Shown here: one piece after another, positions 1-5,123 of the stretch
How the letters are laid out: each line of letters begins with the position of its first letter
Numbering within the stretch: position 1 is the stretch's first letter
NCBI GenBank assembly: GCA_902801805.1
Contig: CADCJP010000040.1
Coordinates: forward strand, 752-7,969
Origin: an uncultured Erysipelotrichaceae bacterium
Lineage (GTDB): Bacteria > Bacillota_I > Bacilli_A > RFN20 > CAG-826
DNA: 7,218 nt
Direction of reading: 5' to 3'
Notes under the pieces: model-generated
What the model was told of the DNA's origin: nothing
The model's database searches: none
The model's input: the letters and a program-made list of their open reading frames with translations, nothing else
Translations under genes and position numbers: made by a program

Positions 1-510
1 CAAACAACTGATAGATCAGTTAATGCAGTGACACCGATATTGTTTGATAAGTATCCTTCTCTAGAAGAACTTAATAAAGCACCATTAAGTGATATTGAAG
101 AAATCTTAAAACCAATTGGTTTATATAAAAACAAAGCTAAAAACTTAAAAGGTATCGTTAAAGACTTATTAGAAAGATTTAACGGTAAAGTCCCTTCTAA
201 TGAAGATGAACTTATAACTCTTCCAGGAGTGGGAAATAAAACAGCGGGCGTGATACGCGCTGAGATATTTCAAATACCTGACTTACCCGTGGACACTCAT
301 ATATTAAGGATTAGTAAAAGATTAAACCTTGCTAAAAAGGAAGATGAACCAATTGATGTTGAAAGGAAACTTAAAAAACTTATTCCAGAAGAAAGATGGA
401 TTAAGTCTCATCATCAATTAATTCACTTTGGCCGCTATTTCTGCACCGCGCGAAATCCACAGTGTGAAAACTGCAAAATAAGCGACATGTGCACTAATAA
501 GCGCAAGTAA
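1..510 (+). CDS. nth: Endonuclease III (5'-truncated by window edge)
   Basis: DNA glycosylase/AP lyase that removes oxidised pyrimidines in base-excision repair. Reading frame 1 is open from the first base, so about 40 N-terminal residues lie outside the window (E. coli Nth is 211 aa; 169 codons are visible). The visible part opens with QTTDRSVNAV, which matches the LSAQATDxSVN segment of the family. The helix-hairpin-helix follows as LPGVGNKTAGV, with the catalytic Lys at bases 238-240. The catalytic Asp of PVDTHILR is at 292-294. The C-terminal [4Fe-4S] cluster ligands are complete with C-x6-C-x2-C-x5-C spacing (442-492). The GTG at 28 is internal, not the start. The protein ends in RK and TAA, immediately abutting the opposite-strand recU stop. 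Identification rests on several family-specific motifs and is very secure. In Bacillus nth lies in the same neighbourhood as recU. Confidence 0.96.
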   Translation, partial: QTTDRSVNAVTPILFDKYPSLEELNKAPLSDIEEILKPIGLYKNKAKNLKGIVKDLLERFNGKVPSNEDELITLPGVGNKTAGVIRAEIFQIPDLPVDTHILRISKRLNLAKKEDEPIDVERKLKKLIPEERWIKSHHQLIHFGRYFCTARNPQCENCKISDMCTNKRK

Positions 511-1104
511 TTACTTAAAATATAAAGCGTCGACAGCATCTAGATAATGTAGTCTAGGAGCGTAATCTTGTTTAATTAATAAACCTTCTTTAGTGAATAC
601 TTCGTAAGGAATGGATTTTCTTTTTCCATGTTCATAGAAATCAATCACGAAAGAAGCATCTAATAAGTAGATTTCATCTTTCACTTGGAAAGAAATAATA
701 AAGAACGCAATGCCTCCGTGCTTAAGGACGTTTTTTAAATGGACGATTTGATGCTCACTAATATTGCTTAAAGGGAATGAAGTAGTGGATTTAGTGTTCT
801 TAGCTTCAAAGTCAATATATCTTCCTTTATAAACACCGTTATAGTCAGTCGTGGATTGCTTTTCAAAATAGGCATCAGTAATTCTCGCACCTTTTGAATA
901 ATCGACTTTGACAATATTGATTGGTGTTGGTCTTTTGTTAATTAACGCAATACCAGCATCACGATAATAATCATTAGAAAGATTGATATCTTCTTCTAAA
1001 GACATACCACGGTTTGCAGCGCTCAAAAGGGTTCTATGAGCAGAAGTTTTATTCTGTTCTATGTTTTCCTTCTTTTGATATGTCTTACCGTTTGGATATC
1101 TCAT
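511..1104 (-). CDS. recU: Holliday junction resolvase RecU
   Basis: Structure-specific endonuclease that cuts four-way DNA junctions during recombination and chromosome segregation; it is the Bacillota counterpart of RuvC. The 197-aa protein begins MRYPNGKTYQ, nearly identical to the B. subtilis start, which supports ATG at 1104. Family blocks follow in order: NRGMSLEEDIN (31-41), INKRPTPINIV (55-65), AYFEKQSTTDYNGVYKGRYIDFEAK (78-102) and TSFPLSNISEHQ (108-119). The metal and catalytic positions appear as D87, E100 and K102, with the same mutual spacing as the Bacillus enzyme. The start codon overlaps the upstream exonuclease stop (TAATG on the minus strand) and no Shine-Dalgarno is visible. 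Translation therefore probably depends on re-initiation after the upstream gene. In Bacillus recU is followed by the penicillin-binding protein gene ponA; no such gene follows here. Confidence 0.97.
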   Translation of the reverse strand: MRYPNGKTYQKKENIEQNKTSAHRTLLSAANRGMSLEEDINLSNDYYRDAGIALINKRPTPINIVKVDYSKGARITDAYFEKQSTTDYNGVYKGRYIDFEAKNTKSTTSFPLSNISEHQIVHLKNVLKHGGIAFFIISFQVKDEIYLLDASFVIDFYEHGKRKSIPYEVFTKEGLLIKQDYAPRLHYLDAVDALYFK

Positions 1105-1829
1105 TACGCTATATATTTTTTAATCTCTTCTTCGAACTCTTGATATGTCACGTTCTCATTGTTCGCCAATTTCTTAAGAGTATTAGCAACAGGAACTGGG
1201 AAATGATTAAATGTTTTTAAAACTTTCTTATATTCTTCAACGAGTAATGAACTCTTTCTCATTGTAGCGTCATATAACCACGCTAAGTTTTCAGCATCAA
1301 CTGCTGGATCATGAGCGGGACCAGCTTGTTTCACACCAAAGGCATCGCAGTATCTAATTAGTGATAGTGGATTGCCCTTATCATCTCTCATAAATTCAGA
1401 AATGAAAGCGCTGAAATCAATATAGTTTTGTTGAATGCATTGGACAATTTCTTTTGGGAAATCAAAGCTATAGGAAATAGAGGAAGATAGAATCTTCATA
1501 TCATGATTACCAAAGGTAATGAATGAGGATTTCTTAAAAGAGATACCACAGTATTTCTTAAGTTCACTCATCGCAGTGTAGAAACTCACACCTTGTTGTT
1601 TGAGCATATCTTCTGTGATGCCGGTTAAATCAGTAACGATTTTACCCACTCTATTGTGTGCTTTAACATAAGCCCTAAAAGGCTTTTTACTTTTCTTAAT
1701 GTAGCCATGACGGTCAATCACTACTTGCATAGCGCCGATAGCAATCATCTCGTGAGAGAACTGTGTTCCTTCGAAGTCTAAGAAGACTAATGACTTATGA
1801 CCTTTTAATAACTTTTCGAATTTCTTCAT
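1104..1829 (-). CDS. DEDDh-family 3'-5' exonuclease (KapD/ERI1/DnaQ-like)
   Basis: Predicted metal-dependent 3'-5' exonuclease of the RNase H-like DEDDh superfamily, 241 aa. The four acidic residues and the catalytic His are visible. Exo I is VFLDFEGT with D18 and E20. Exo II is ITFGNHDMKIL with D110. Exo III is AGPAHDPAVDAENLAWLY with H173 and D178 in the H-x4-D spacing. The layout (short N-terminus, insertions after Exo I, Exo II as FGNHDMK) resembles KapD/ERI1-like single-domain exonucleases more than a polymerase proofreading subunit. The substrate, RNA or DNA, cannot be read from the sequence. About 60 residues after Exo III are helical and family-unspecific. It is first in a two-gene minus-strand operon and overlaps recU by one base, which hints at, but does not prove, a nucleic-acid processing role linked to recombination. 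The ATG at 1829 is the only start upstream of Exo I. Confidence 0.88.
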   Translation of the reverse strand: MKKFEKLLKGHKSLVFLDFEGTQFSHEMIAIGAMQVVIDRHGYIKKSKKPFRAYVKAHNRVGKIVTDLTGITEDMLKQQGVSFYTAMSELKKYCGISFKKSSFITFGNHDMKILSSSISYSFDFPKEIVQCIQQNYIDFSAFISEFMRDDKGNPLSLIRYCDAFGVKQAGPAHDPAVDAENLAWLYDATMRKSSLLVEEYKKVLKTFNHFPVPVANTLKKLANNENVTYQEFEEEIKKYIA

Positions 1830-1842
1830 AAATTTCTTTGAT

Positions 1843-1870
1843 AGTATATCACTATTTCCTCTTTTTTCAA
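1843..1870 (-). promoter_or_regulatory. Predicted promoter for the exonuclease-recU operon
   Basis: On the minus strand TTGAAA (1870-1865), a 16-bp spacer and TATACT (1848-1843) fit a sigma-A-type promoter. Transcription would begin near 1836-1837, only about 7-8 nt before the ATG at 1829, leaving no room for a normal Shine-Dalgarno. A second -10-like TATAAT on the minus strand (1891-1886) has a poor -35 box but would give a leader of about 50 nt. Which one is used is not decidable by eye. Confidence 0.55.
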
Positions 1871-1875
1871 AAGAG
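1859..1875. repeat. Perfect 7-bp inverted repeat over minus-strand -35
   Basis: CTCTTTT (1859-1865), a 3-base centre and AAAAGAG (1869-1875) form a perfect inverted repeat. It overlaps the -35 box of the minus-strand promoter and could be an operator, or simply a chance product of AT-rich DNA. No regulator can be named from it. Confidence 0.4.
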
Positions 1876-1881
1876 AAAAGA

Positions 1882-1910
1882 TTGAATTATAAAATTATCT
1901 CTTATATTAT
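1882..1910 (+). promoter_or_regulatory. Predicted promoter for gpsB-rnpB-pgsA
   Basis: TTGAAT (1882-1887), an exact 17-bp spacer and TATTAT (1905-1910) match a sigma-A-type promoter. Transcription would begin near 1917, giving a leader of about 12 nt that carries GGAG (1920-1923) five bases before the gpsB ATG at 1929. I see no good promoter immediately before rnpB, pgsA, cinA or recA, so this may drive the whole plus-strand block. Confidence 0.6.
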
Positions 1911-1916
1911 ATAAGA
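1900..1916. repeat. Perfect 7-bp inverted repeat over gpsB -10
   Basis: TCTTATA (1900-1906), TTA and TATAAGA (1910-1916) form a perfect inverted repeat embracing the plus-strand -10 box and reaching the predicted start site. A DNA-binding dimer there would block RNA polymerase. The arms are almost pure A/T, so chance is a real alternative. Confidence 0.4.
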
Positions 1917-1928
1917 AATGGAGCAAAT

Positions 1929-2294
1929 ATGGCAGTAAAGCTTTTTCTTAATTCACAAACAATCTTGAATCATACATTCCCCATTACCCATAAGAATGCT
2001 TATGACGCTGAGGAAGTCGATCGCTTCTTAGATATGGTCATTCAAGATTACAAACTTGTTGAAGCTAGTGTCGTCATTCCTGTTACTGAATACGAATCAC
2101 TAAAGCAGAAAAACAAAGTACTCGAAAGTGATAAGAGAAAACTAGAAGTGGAACTAGAAAGATACAAAGCTCGCTTCACCAATATTAAATCCAGTGATAA
2201 TGTCACCACAGACAATATCGAGTTAGTCAGAAAGATCAATGCTCTAGAGAAATTCCTTTGGAATCATGGATTCAATCCTGACACAATCAAATAA
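1929..2294 (+). CDS. gpsB: Cell-division/cell-wall regulator GpsB (DivIVA-domain)
   Basis: Small cytoplasmic coiled-coil adaptor that brings penicillin-binding proteins and other wall enzymes to the division site and side wall. The 121-aa protein has the DivIVA/GpsB N-terminal domain (about 10-45) with AYDAEEVDRFLDMVIQDY. Y25, D31 and D35 fall at the same positions as the PBP-binding groove residues of B. subtilis GpsB. A coiled coil follows (about 52-85). The C-terminal block, DNIELVRKINALEKFLW (95-111), corresponds to the GpsB hexamerisation segment (NxDILKRLxxLEKxVFG). That C-terminus and the small size favour GpsB over DivIVA. It is about 20 residues longer than the Bacillus protein, mainly through extra sequence before the coiled coil (ASVVIPVTEYE). 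The Arg-Gly usually preceding Y25 is Asn-Ala here. The immediate downstream neighbour rnpB is also its neighbour in Bacillus, which supports the call. Confidence 0.9.
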   Translation: MAVKLFLNSQTILNHTFPITHKNAYDAEEVDRFLDMVIQDYKLVEASVVIPVTEYESLKQKNKVLESDKRKLEVELERYKARFTNIKSSDNVTTDNIELVRKINALEKFLWNHGFNPDTIK

Positions 2295-2295
2295 C

Positions 2296-2640
2296 ATCTT
2301 AAAATTCCGGTCTGGACAATCGCTGCTTCGGTAGAGGAAAGTCCATGCTCGCACGAGCTGTGATGCTCGTAGTGATTGCGCTAGCGGAACAAATAACGCT
2401 AGGTACGTAGGAGTACGTAACGGCGGGAGGATACCTAAAGGAAACCATGGTCGAATCCCTGAAAGTGCCACAGTGACGTAGTTTATTGGAAACAATAAAG
2501 TGGAACGCGGTAAACCCCACAAGCGAGAAACCCAAATTTGGTAGGGGAGACAAGGAAAGAGAACTGAATTAATCCTTGTAGGCATTGCCTAGATAAATGG
2601 TTGTCAAAACAGAACATGGCTTATAGGACCGGATACTCAC
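2296..2640 (+). ncRNA. rnpB: RNase P RNA (bacterial type B, compact)
   Basis: Catalytic RNA of ribonuclease P, which removes 5' leaders from tRNA precursors. Diagnostic blocks are present in order: AATCGCTGC; GAGGAAAGTCCATGCTC, conserved region I (2334-2350); GTGCCACAGTGACG (2466-2479); GTGGAACGCGGTAAACCCC; GCGAGAAACCCAAATTTGGT, containing the GGT (2540-2542) that pairs with tRNA CCA; and ACAGAACATGGCTTATAG, conserved region V. The terminal P1 helix is TCCGGTC (2306-2312) with GACCGGA (2627-2633). Strings shared with B. subtilis and the P15-region layout point to type B. After AGATAAATGGTTGTC the sequence goes straight to region V, so the P19 hairpin seen in B. subtilis seems absent and the RNA is about 345 nt rather than about 400. 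Exact ends are estimated by alignment from memory. It begins within a few bases of the gpsB stop and ends at the pgsA ribosome-binding site. Confidence 0.97.
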
Positions 2641-2647
2641 TAAGGAG
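2641..2647 (+). promoter_or_regulatory. pgsA ribosome-binding site abutting rnpB
   Basis: TAAGGAG lies 5 bases before the pgsA ATG and only 7 bases after the last paired base of the RNase P P1 helix. The ribosome-binding site therefore adjoins, or slightly overlaps, the expected 3' end of mature RNase P RNA. Processing of that 3' end would set the 5' end of the pgsA message. Confidence 0.75.
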
Positions 2648-2652
2648 ACAAA

Positions 2653-3306
2653 ATGAATTTACCAACAAAAATTACATTCACTAGAATCATCATGATTGTG
2701 CTCATGATAATCGGCTTATTTGTGTTAAACATTATTAACGCATTTAATGGCTGGCAAACATTTGAATTAGGCAACACGGGTATTAATTTAGTCTTCTTAA
2801 TCTTATTTGCTTTCTTTGTTATTGCTAGTTATACAGACCATCTCGATGGTTACCTTGCAAGAAAGAATAATCAAGTCACAGATTTAGGTAAGTTCCTTGA
2901 TCCAGTGGCCGATAAATTATTAGTTAACTCTCTTGTTATCTTCTTAGCCGCTCCTGCGGTTTTTGCGCGTTATGTCCCAAACGGTGATAGTGTTATTTCC
3001 TTCAATGTCTGGTGCGTTATTATCTTGGTCGCTCGTGACATTGTCGTTGACGCTTTAAGATTTATCGCCGCTAGCAAAGGCACAGTCATTGCCGCGAACA
3101 TCTTCGGCAAATTAAAAACAGTTTTAGAAATGGTGGCCATTGGAGCAGTTTTACTCAATGGTTTCCCATTCAGATATTTTGACGCTAATTGGCCAGCCGG
3201 CTTACACATCGCAGACTTCTTAGTCTACTTAGCAACAGCCGCTTCATTTATTTCTGGTGTCATTTACGTCATTCAAAACAAGCACGTCTTCAAAGAAGGA
3301 AAATAA
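2653..3306 (+). CDS. pgsA: CDP-diacylglycerol-glycerol-3-phosphate 3-phosphatidyltransferase
   Basis: Integral membrane enzyme making phosphatidylglycerophosphate from CDP-diacylglycerol and glycerol-3-phosphate, the committed step to phosphatidylglycerol and cardiolipin. The CDP-alcohol phosphotransferase signature D-x2-DG-x2-AR-x8-G-x3-D-x3-D is complete: D62, D65, G66, A69, R70, G79, D83, D87. Hydrophobic segments suggest about five or six membrane helices (roughly 8-30, 43-60, 88-106, 116-135, 150-168, 185-207). The N-terminus NLPTKITFTRI matches PgsA start regions (NxPNxLTxxRI), supporting ATG 2653. At 217 aa it is somewhat longer than Bacillus PgsA, with extra polar sequence between the first two helices and around 106-115. 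PgsA rather than another CDP-alcohol transferase is supported by the pgsA-cinA-recA order. cinA starts two bases after its stop. Confidence 0.94.
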   Translation: MNLPTKITFTRIIMIVLMIIGLFVLNIINAFNGWQTFELGNTGINLVFLILFAFFVIASYTDHLDGYLARKNNQVTDLGKFLDPVADKLLVNSLVIFLAAPAVFARYVPNGDSVISFNVWCVIILVARDIVVDALRFIAASKGTVIAANIFGKLKTVLEMVAIGAVLLNGFPFRYFDANWPAGLHIADFLVYLATAASFISGVIYVIQNKHVFKEGK

Positions 3307-3307
3307 A

Positions 3308-3772
3308 ATGAATTCCCAAGACATCAATTCTTTGTTCCGTGAAAAAGGCTTCACTCTTGGCTCAGTTGAATCATTCACTGGCGGATTATTCGCTAGAGAG
3401 ATTACCGCTGTTCCAGGCGCTTCTAAGTTTTATAAAGGTGGCCTAGTTACTTACGCAACAGAAGAAAAGGTGGCATTACTTGGAATTAAACAAGCTCTTG
3501 TTGACGAGTTTGGTGTTGTTAGTAAAGAAATCGCTCTTCAAATGGCGGAACTCGGTAGAAAGAAACTTAATGTTGATTACTGTGTTTCCTTTACTGGTAA
3601 TGCTGGTCCAGAAGCAATGGAAGGTAAACCAGTTGGTGAAGTCTATATCGGCTTAGCCACACCAGAAAAAGTTGAAGCATTTCCCTATCAATTAGAGGGA
3701 GAGCGTAATAAAATACAAGAAAAGGCAATAATTTTAGCGTTTACGCTACTGGAAAACGCTTTAAGAAAATAA
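3308..3772 (+). CDS. cinA: CinA C-terminal-type NMN amidohydrolase, stand-alone domain
   Basis: Predicted nicotinamide-mononucleotide deamidase (PncC activity), recycling NMN to nicotinic-acid mononucleotide. The 154-aa protein is a single CinA C-terminal domain. It shows GSVESFTGGLFAREITAVPGAS (18-39), FYKGGLVTYATEEK (41-54) and FTGNAGPEAMEGKPVGEVYIGLA. S22, Y49 and K54 have the same relative spacing as the Ser-Tyr-Lys catalytic residues of characterised PncC enzymes. The N-terminal molybdopterin-binding-like domain of full-length Bacillus CinA (about 410 aa) is missing, so pncC would be an equally good symbol. The start at 3308 is preceded by GAAGGA (3295-3300) inside the end of pgsA. An earlier in-frame ATG at 3257 would overlap pgsA by 50 bases, adds a low-complexity Ser/Thr/Lys tail outside the domain, and is rejected. 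Near-contact with pgsA implies co-transcription and translational coupling. Confidence 0.9.
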   Translation: MNSQDINSLFREKGFTLGSVESFTGGLFAREITAVPGASKFYKGGLVTYATEEKVALLGIKQALVDEFGVVSKEIALQMAELGRKKLNVDYCVSFTGNAGPEAMEGKPVGEVYIGLATPEKVEAFPYQLEGERNKIQEKAIILAFTLLENALRK

Positions 3773-3817
3773 TAATTTTTTAGGAAAAAAATCAAAAATC
3801 ACACCTATTTATTAAGT

Positions 3818-3825
3818 AGAAGGAG
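3818..3825 (+). promoter_or_regulatory. Strong recA ribosome-binding site
   Basis: AGAAGGAG is a near-perfect anti-16S match placed 7 bases before the recA ATG at 3833. It is the strongest ribosome-binding site in the window, fitting an abundant protein. The 60-bp gap before recA shows no convincing -35/-10 pair and no GAAC-N4-GTTC LexA-type box. Confidence 0.85.
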
Positions 3826-3832
3826 ATCTCAT

Positions 3833-4834
3833 ATGGCAAAAGAAAAAGAGAACTTAAAAAACGATACGTTAGACGAGACGTTGAAACAAATTGAAAAGCT
3901 CTATGGCAAAGGCGCTGTCATGCGTTTAGGCGATAGAGAAACAGTCGATGTTGATGCCATTCCAACCGGTTCATTACTCATTGACCAAGCCATCGGTGTC
4001 GGTGGTTATCCAAAAGGTAGAATTATTGAAATCTTCGGACCTGAAAGCAGTGGTAAAACCACATTAGCGTTGCACGCTATTGCTGAATGCCAAAAGCAAG
4101 GTGGTCGCGCAGCCTTTATTGATGCTGAACACGCGATTGATCCACTCTATGCGAAAAATTTAGGTGTTGATATTAACGAATTAATTCTTTCTCAACCAGA
4201 CAATGGTGAACAAGCATTAGAAATCGTCGAGATGCTTGCTGGTTCTGGTTCCATTAACTTAATCGTTGTCGATAGTGTTGCCGCCTTAGTCCCACAAGCG
4301 GAATTAGATGGGGAAATGGGCGATAGCTCTGTCGGTTTACAAGCTAGATTAATGTCTAAAGCAATGCGTAAAATTGCGGGCGTTCTTAATAAGAAAGAAT
4401 GCGCAGTTATCTTCATCAACCAATTACGTGAAAAGGTTGGTGTGATGTATGGTAACCCTGAAACCACTTCTGGTGGTCGTGCCTTGAAGTTCTATGCTTC
4501 CGTCCGTATTGACATTCGTCGTACCGAAGCAATTAAACAAGGCTCCGATATCATTGGTAACACCTGCCGCGTGAAGATTGTTAAAAACAAAGTCAGCGCG
4601 CCATTCAAACAATGCGAAATTGATATTATCTATGGACAAGGCATTTCTAAAGAAGGTGAAATTCTTGATCGTGCTGTGGAAATGGGCTTAATCAAGAAAG
4701 CTGGTTCTTGGTTTGAATATAATGGTCAAAAGATTGCCCAAGGCCGTGATTCCGCTAAAGCGTACATCAAAGAAAACGAAGATGTCGCTAACGAACTCTT
4801 AGAAAAAATCAAAACAGGCGTTGTCGCTGAATAA
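3833..4834 (+). CDS. recA: Recombinase RecA
   Basis: ATP-dependent strand-exchange protein that coats single-stranded DNA for homologous recombination and can trigger SOS self-cleavage where that system exists. It is complete at 333 aa. The N-terminal oligomerisation helix (about 10-35) includes [17 protein letters not shown]. Walker A is GPESSGKT (69-76). The catalytic Glu is E99 in DAEHAIDP. Walker B is [10 protein letters not shown] with D147. Loop L1 is [19 protein letters not shown] (157-175). The [21 protein letters not shown] stretch carries the sensor Q197 and loop L2, and [11 protein letters not shown] follows. The C-terminal domain ends [12 protein letters not shown] without the long acidic tail of many RecA proteins, leaving it slightly shorter than the 347-aa Bacillus protein. 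It follows cinA by 60 bases and is closed by a strong terminator, so it ends the operon. All functional residues expected for an active enzyme are present. Confidence 0.99.
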   Translation: MAKEKENLKNDTLDETLKQIEKLYGKGAVMRLGDRETVDVDAIPTGSLLIDQAIGVGGYPKGRIIEIFGPESSGKTTLALHAIAECQKQGGRAAFIDAEHAIDPLYAKNLGVDINELILSQPDNGEQALEIVEMLAGSGSINLIVVDSVAALVPQAELDGEMGDSSVGLQARLMSKAMRKIAGVLNKKECAVIFINQLREKVGVMYGNPETTSGGRALKFYASVRIDIRRTEAIKQGSDIIGNTCRVKIVKNKVSAPFKQCEIDIIYGQGISKEGEILDRAVEMGLIKKAGSWFEYNGQKIAQGRDSAKAYIKENEDVANELLEKIKTGVVAE

Positions 4835-4859
4835 TCGATTTACTAAAAAATCTAGAAAT

Positions 4860-4896
4860 AGACAGAGAAAAATGAACTTAAATCTCTGTCTTTTTT
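4860..4896 (+). terminator. Rho-independent terminator after recA
   Basis: AGACAGAGA (4860-4868) pairs perfectly over 9 bp with TCTCTGTCT (4883-4891) around a 14-base A-rich loop and runs into a T tract (4891-4896). It lies 25 bases after the recA stop and separates recA from rny, which has its own promoter. Confidence 0.92.
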
Positions 4897-4909
4897 AATT
4901 GTTACAATT
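4897..4909. repeat. Short 6-1-6 inverted repeat
   Basis: AATTGT-T-ACAATT is a perfect inverted repeat directly after the recA terminator and about 22 bases upstream of the rny -35 box. It could be a distal operator half of the rny promoter region, or chance. Nothing else supports a function. Confidence 0.3.
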
Positions 4910-4925
4910 GTATCTACCCTACAAA

Positions 4926-4942
4926 AAATAATGACATTATTT
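4926..4942. promoter_or_regulatory. 17-bp perfect inverted repeat over rny -35 (candidate operator)
   Basis: AAATAATG-A-CATTATTT is a perfect 8-1-8 inverted repeat that completely contains the -35 hexamer of the rny promoter. Its size, symmetry and position are those of an operator for a dimeric repressor. The 7-1-7-like spacing and AT content recall boxes of the Fur/PerR/Zur family, but the bases do not match any of those consensuses well enough to name a regulator. Confidence 0.5.
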
Positions 4943-4959
4943 ATTTGTGAGACTATAAT
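4931..4959 (+). promoter_or_regulatory. Predicted sigma-A-type promoter of rny
   Basis: ATGACA (4931-4936, five of six to TTGACA), a 17-bp spacer and a perfect TATAAT (4954-4959) form the best promoter in the window. The expected start is near G4966, which is the first base of the first hairpin of the structured leader. It gives rny a 5' untranslated region of about 165 nt. Confidence 0.8.
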
Positions 4960-4965
4960 AATTTT

Positions 4966-5097
4966 GTATCCTCGAAAGATACTTACCTATATATTCTCAT
5001 CTGAGAACTTTATTATCGGGTTTTACCTGTTAGTTATAAAAAATGTTAATCTCTATCCTTTATAGGGGGCATTTTAGGTAAAGTCTACTTGTAGACT
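4966..5097 (+). ncRNA. Structured 5' leader of rny, unassigned class (candidate cis-regulatory RNA)
   Basis: I do not recognise this as a known RNA family. Helices drawn by eye: hairpin A, GTATC (4966-4970) with GATAC (4978-4982); long-range helix B, TTACCT (4983-4988) with AGGTAA (5076-5081); hairpin C, TTCTC with GAGAA (4994-5007); hairpin D, CGGGT with ACCTG (5017-5029, one G-U); hairpin E, CTCTAT with ATAGGG (5051-5067, one G-U); hairpin F, AGTCTA with TAGACT around CTTG (5082-5097). A ends at the base where B begins, and F starts at the base after B ends, so A-B-F could stack continuously while C, D and E sit in the closed loop. The linker 5030-5050 is A/U-rich. The multibranch layout resembles riboswitch and protein-autoregulated leaders. 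The fold is not computed and individual helices are short. Confidence 0.55.
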
Positions 5098-5103
5098 AAC
5101 TTA

Positions 5104-5123
5104 TTTCTATAATAGAAAGGAAA
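5104..5123 (+). promoter_or_regulatory. Hairpin adjoining the rny ribosome-binding site
   Basis: TTTCTA (5104-5109) pairs with TAGAAA (5113-5118), and the 3' arm runs into AGAAAGGAAA, the rny Shine-Dalgarno region 8-9 bases before the ATG. If formed, the hairpin would partly hide the ribosome-binding site. The TATAAT inside it (5108-5113) is too close to the start codon to be a useful -10 box. Confidence 0.45.

Noticed and set aside
1014..1220. Plus-strand open frame antisense to recU and the exonuclease
   Set aside because: It lies entirely opposite two well-supported coding regions and resembles no protein.
2244..2585. Minus-strand open frames across rnpB
   Set aside because: They are shadows of a structured RNA gene, with no homology or ribosome-binding site.
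3257..3307. Earlier ATG for cinA overlapping pgsA
   Set aside because: It would add a Ser/Thr/Lys-rich tail outside the CinA domain, while ATG 3308 has a well-spaced GAAGGA and starts at the domain edge.
4983..5060. Possible TPP riboswitch because CTGAGA and ACCTG occur in order
   Set aside because: The upstream GGGG-type strand and the GATCTGGATAATGCCAGCGTAGGGA-like core are missing, and CTGAGA here is one arm of a simple hairpin (4994-5007).
5043..5081. A 12-codon upstream reading frame (ATG to TAA) in the rny leader
   Set aside because: No Shine-Dalgarno precedes it and the peptide has no codon bias or run suggestive of attenuation. Its stop overlaps the long-range helix, which may be coincidence.
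5108..5113. TATAAT just upstream of rny as a second promoter
   Set aside because: No -35 box lies 16-18 bp upstream, and the transcript would start inside the ribosome-binding site. The sequence is better explained as the loop of a hairpin.
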